Assembly (NCBI GenBank): GCA_027494165.1
Contig: JAOSJM010000001.1
Span: forward strand, 372,001 to 436,000
Origin: Acidimicrobiia bacterium
GTDB taxonomy: Bacteria > Actinomycetota > Acidimicrobiia > IMCC26256 > JAOSJM01
Length of the DNA stretch: 64,000 bases
Direction of reading: 5' to 3'
The notes under the pieces were generated by a model. The model had not been told where the DNA came from, made no database searches, and saw only the letters and a program-made list of their open reading frames with translations. Below, piece after piece: positions 63,455 to 64,000 of the stretch (within the stretch, counting starts at the first letter, position 1; each line of letters opens with the position of its first letter). A program made the translations under genes and the position numbers.

Positions 63455-64000
63455 TCAGCGCGGGATCGTCCCCATGCGGCCCGCCTGGAAGTCCTCGACC
63501 GCCCGGGCCAGCTCGTCGTGCGTGTTCATCACGAAGGGCCCGTACCAGGCGATCGGCTCCCGGATGGGCACGCCACCGAGGAGGAGCACCTCCCAGCCTT
63601 TTGCGCCGGCCGACGGCTGGTGCGCTGCGGCCCGCACGGCGAGCGCGTCACCGGGCCCGAGCACGGCGATCTGCCCGTCGGCGAGCGGCCACTCGTCGGG
63701 GCCCACCGTCCCCTGCCCGTCGAGCGAGTAGACGAGCGCGTTGAGCGCCGGAGGCCACGGCAGCGCCAGCCGGGCACCGGGAGCGACGGTGGCGTGCAGG
63801 TAGCGGATCGGGGTGTGGGTGTCGCCGGGACCCCGGTGGCCGGCGACGTCGCCGGCGATCAGCCGGACGAGGGCCCCACCGTCGTCGCTCGAGAGCAGGG
63901 TCACGTCGCCGCTCCGGAGGTCCTGGTAGCGGGGCGGCACCAGCTTCGCCGCCCGGGGGAGGTTGACCCAGAGCTGCACGCCGTGGAACAGACCGCCGGT
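63455..64000 (-). CDS. Pirin family protein (partial, N-terminus beyond window)
   Basis: The frame enters from the right edge (GLFHGVQLWVNLPRAAK, the pirin hallmark, in which the typical metal-bound His-rich cupin precedes) and ends at 63455. About 181 residues are visible, including TPIRYLHATVAPGARLALPW and the C-terminal WYGPFVMNTHDELARAVEDF, which is characteristic of pirin C-domains. Pirins bind Fe and some oxidise quercetin; others act as co-regulators. Frame intact. Confidence 0.9.
   Translation of the reverse strand, partial: TGGLFHGVQLWVNLPRAAKLVPPRYQDLRSGDVTLLSSDDGGALVRLIAGDVAGHRGPGDTHTPIRYLHATVAPGARLALPWPPALNALVYSLDGQGTVGPDEWPLADGQIAVLGPGDALAVRAAAHQPSAGAKGWEVLLLGGVPIREPIAWYGPFVMNTHDELARAVEDFQAGRMGTIPR

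Overview
The window is about 64 kb of very GC-rich DNA (G/C dominates every third codon position, and GTG starts are common). Gene content and order point to a high-GC Gram-positive, most likely an Acidimicrobiia-type actinobacterium: rimO-pgsA-cinA-thpR-recA, miaB-miaA-dapF-hflX, dapC-dapD-dapE, lexA, nrdR-nrdJ, the actinobacterial DapC/DapD pathway, LexA boxes of the CGAAC-N4-GTTCG type, a 13E12/DUF222 HNH protein and a heliorhodopsin. The class-level assignment is inference. The DNA reads as an uncurated assembly: I count about 22 single-base frameshifts inside otherwise intact genes, nearly all in short G or C runs.

Layout. (1) 1-6.5 kb: a zinc-ribbon protein, tRNA/ribosome and lipid housekeeping genes, and recA carrying a 360-residue homing intein behind a LexA-controlled promoter. 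(2) 6.6-14.7 kb: a TSUP transporter and a Sec-type (clade II-like) nitrous oxide reductase operon, nosZ-nosB-like-nosD-nosF-nosY-nosL-cytochrome c. It sits between recA and miaB, where many actinobacteria have recX; no recX is seen here. (3) 14.8-19.3 kb: miaB-miaA-dapF-hflX. (4) 19.4-24.7 kb: two nearly identical peptide-type ABC substrate-binding lipoproteins without permeases, an amidohydrolase and a remnant of a FAD oxidoreductase. (5) 24.8-30.8 kb: dapC-dapD-dapE, a flavin-reductase-like protein, an M20 carboxypeptidase and a P-loop protein. (6) 30.8-39.5 kb: lexA diverging from an SOS-type LysM membrane protein, a VOC protein, nrdR, and nrdJ (class II ribonucleotide reductase) holding three inteins. 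(7) 39.5-42.1 kb: an ECF sigma factor and a translationally coupled membrane protein. (8) 42.1-47.8 kb: a 4.65-kb island carrying a giant DUF4011-type helicase/Vsr-like nuclease, bracketed by a 517-bp direct repeat of the 3' part of a VOC gene. (9) 47.4-56.7 kb: VOC protein, PRPP synthetase, dodecin, thioesterase, GerMN and GH43-like lipoproteins, two flavodoxin-like proteins, heliorhodopsin, and an SOS-controlled HNH nuclease. (10) 57-64 kb: pilT facing pilB, a 1,082-residue coiled-coil protein upstream of pilB, and a partial pirin.

How the parts work together. A compact SOS circuit can be read directly: LexA plus matching operators at recA, lexA itself, the LysM protein and the HNH gene. 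In three of these the operator lies between the -35 and -10 elements. NrdR has a matching tandem operator in front of nrdJ. The nos operon supplies a complete N2O reductase with copper-site maturation proteins (D, F, Y, L) and a candidate electron donor, giving the organism N2O respiration or detoxification. The most unusual points are the four inteins in two DNA-metabolism genes, the repeat-bracketed helicase-nuclease island (a candidate defence module), the heliorhodopsin, and the gene-converted substrate-binding protein pair.
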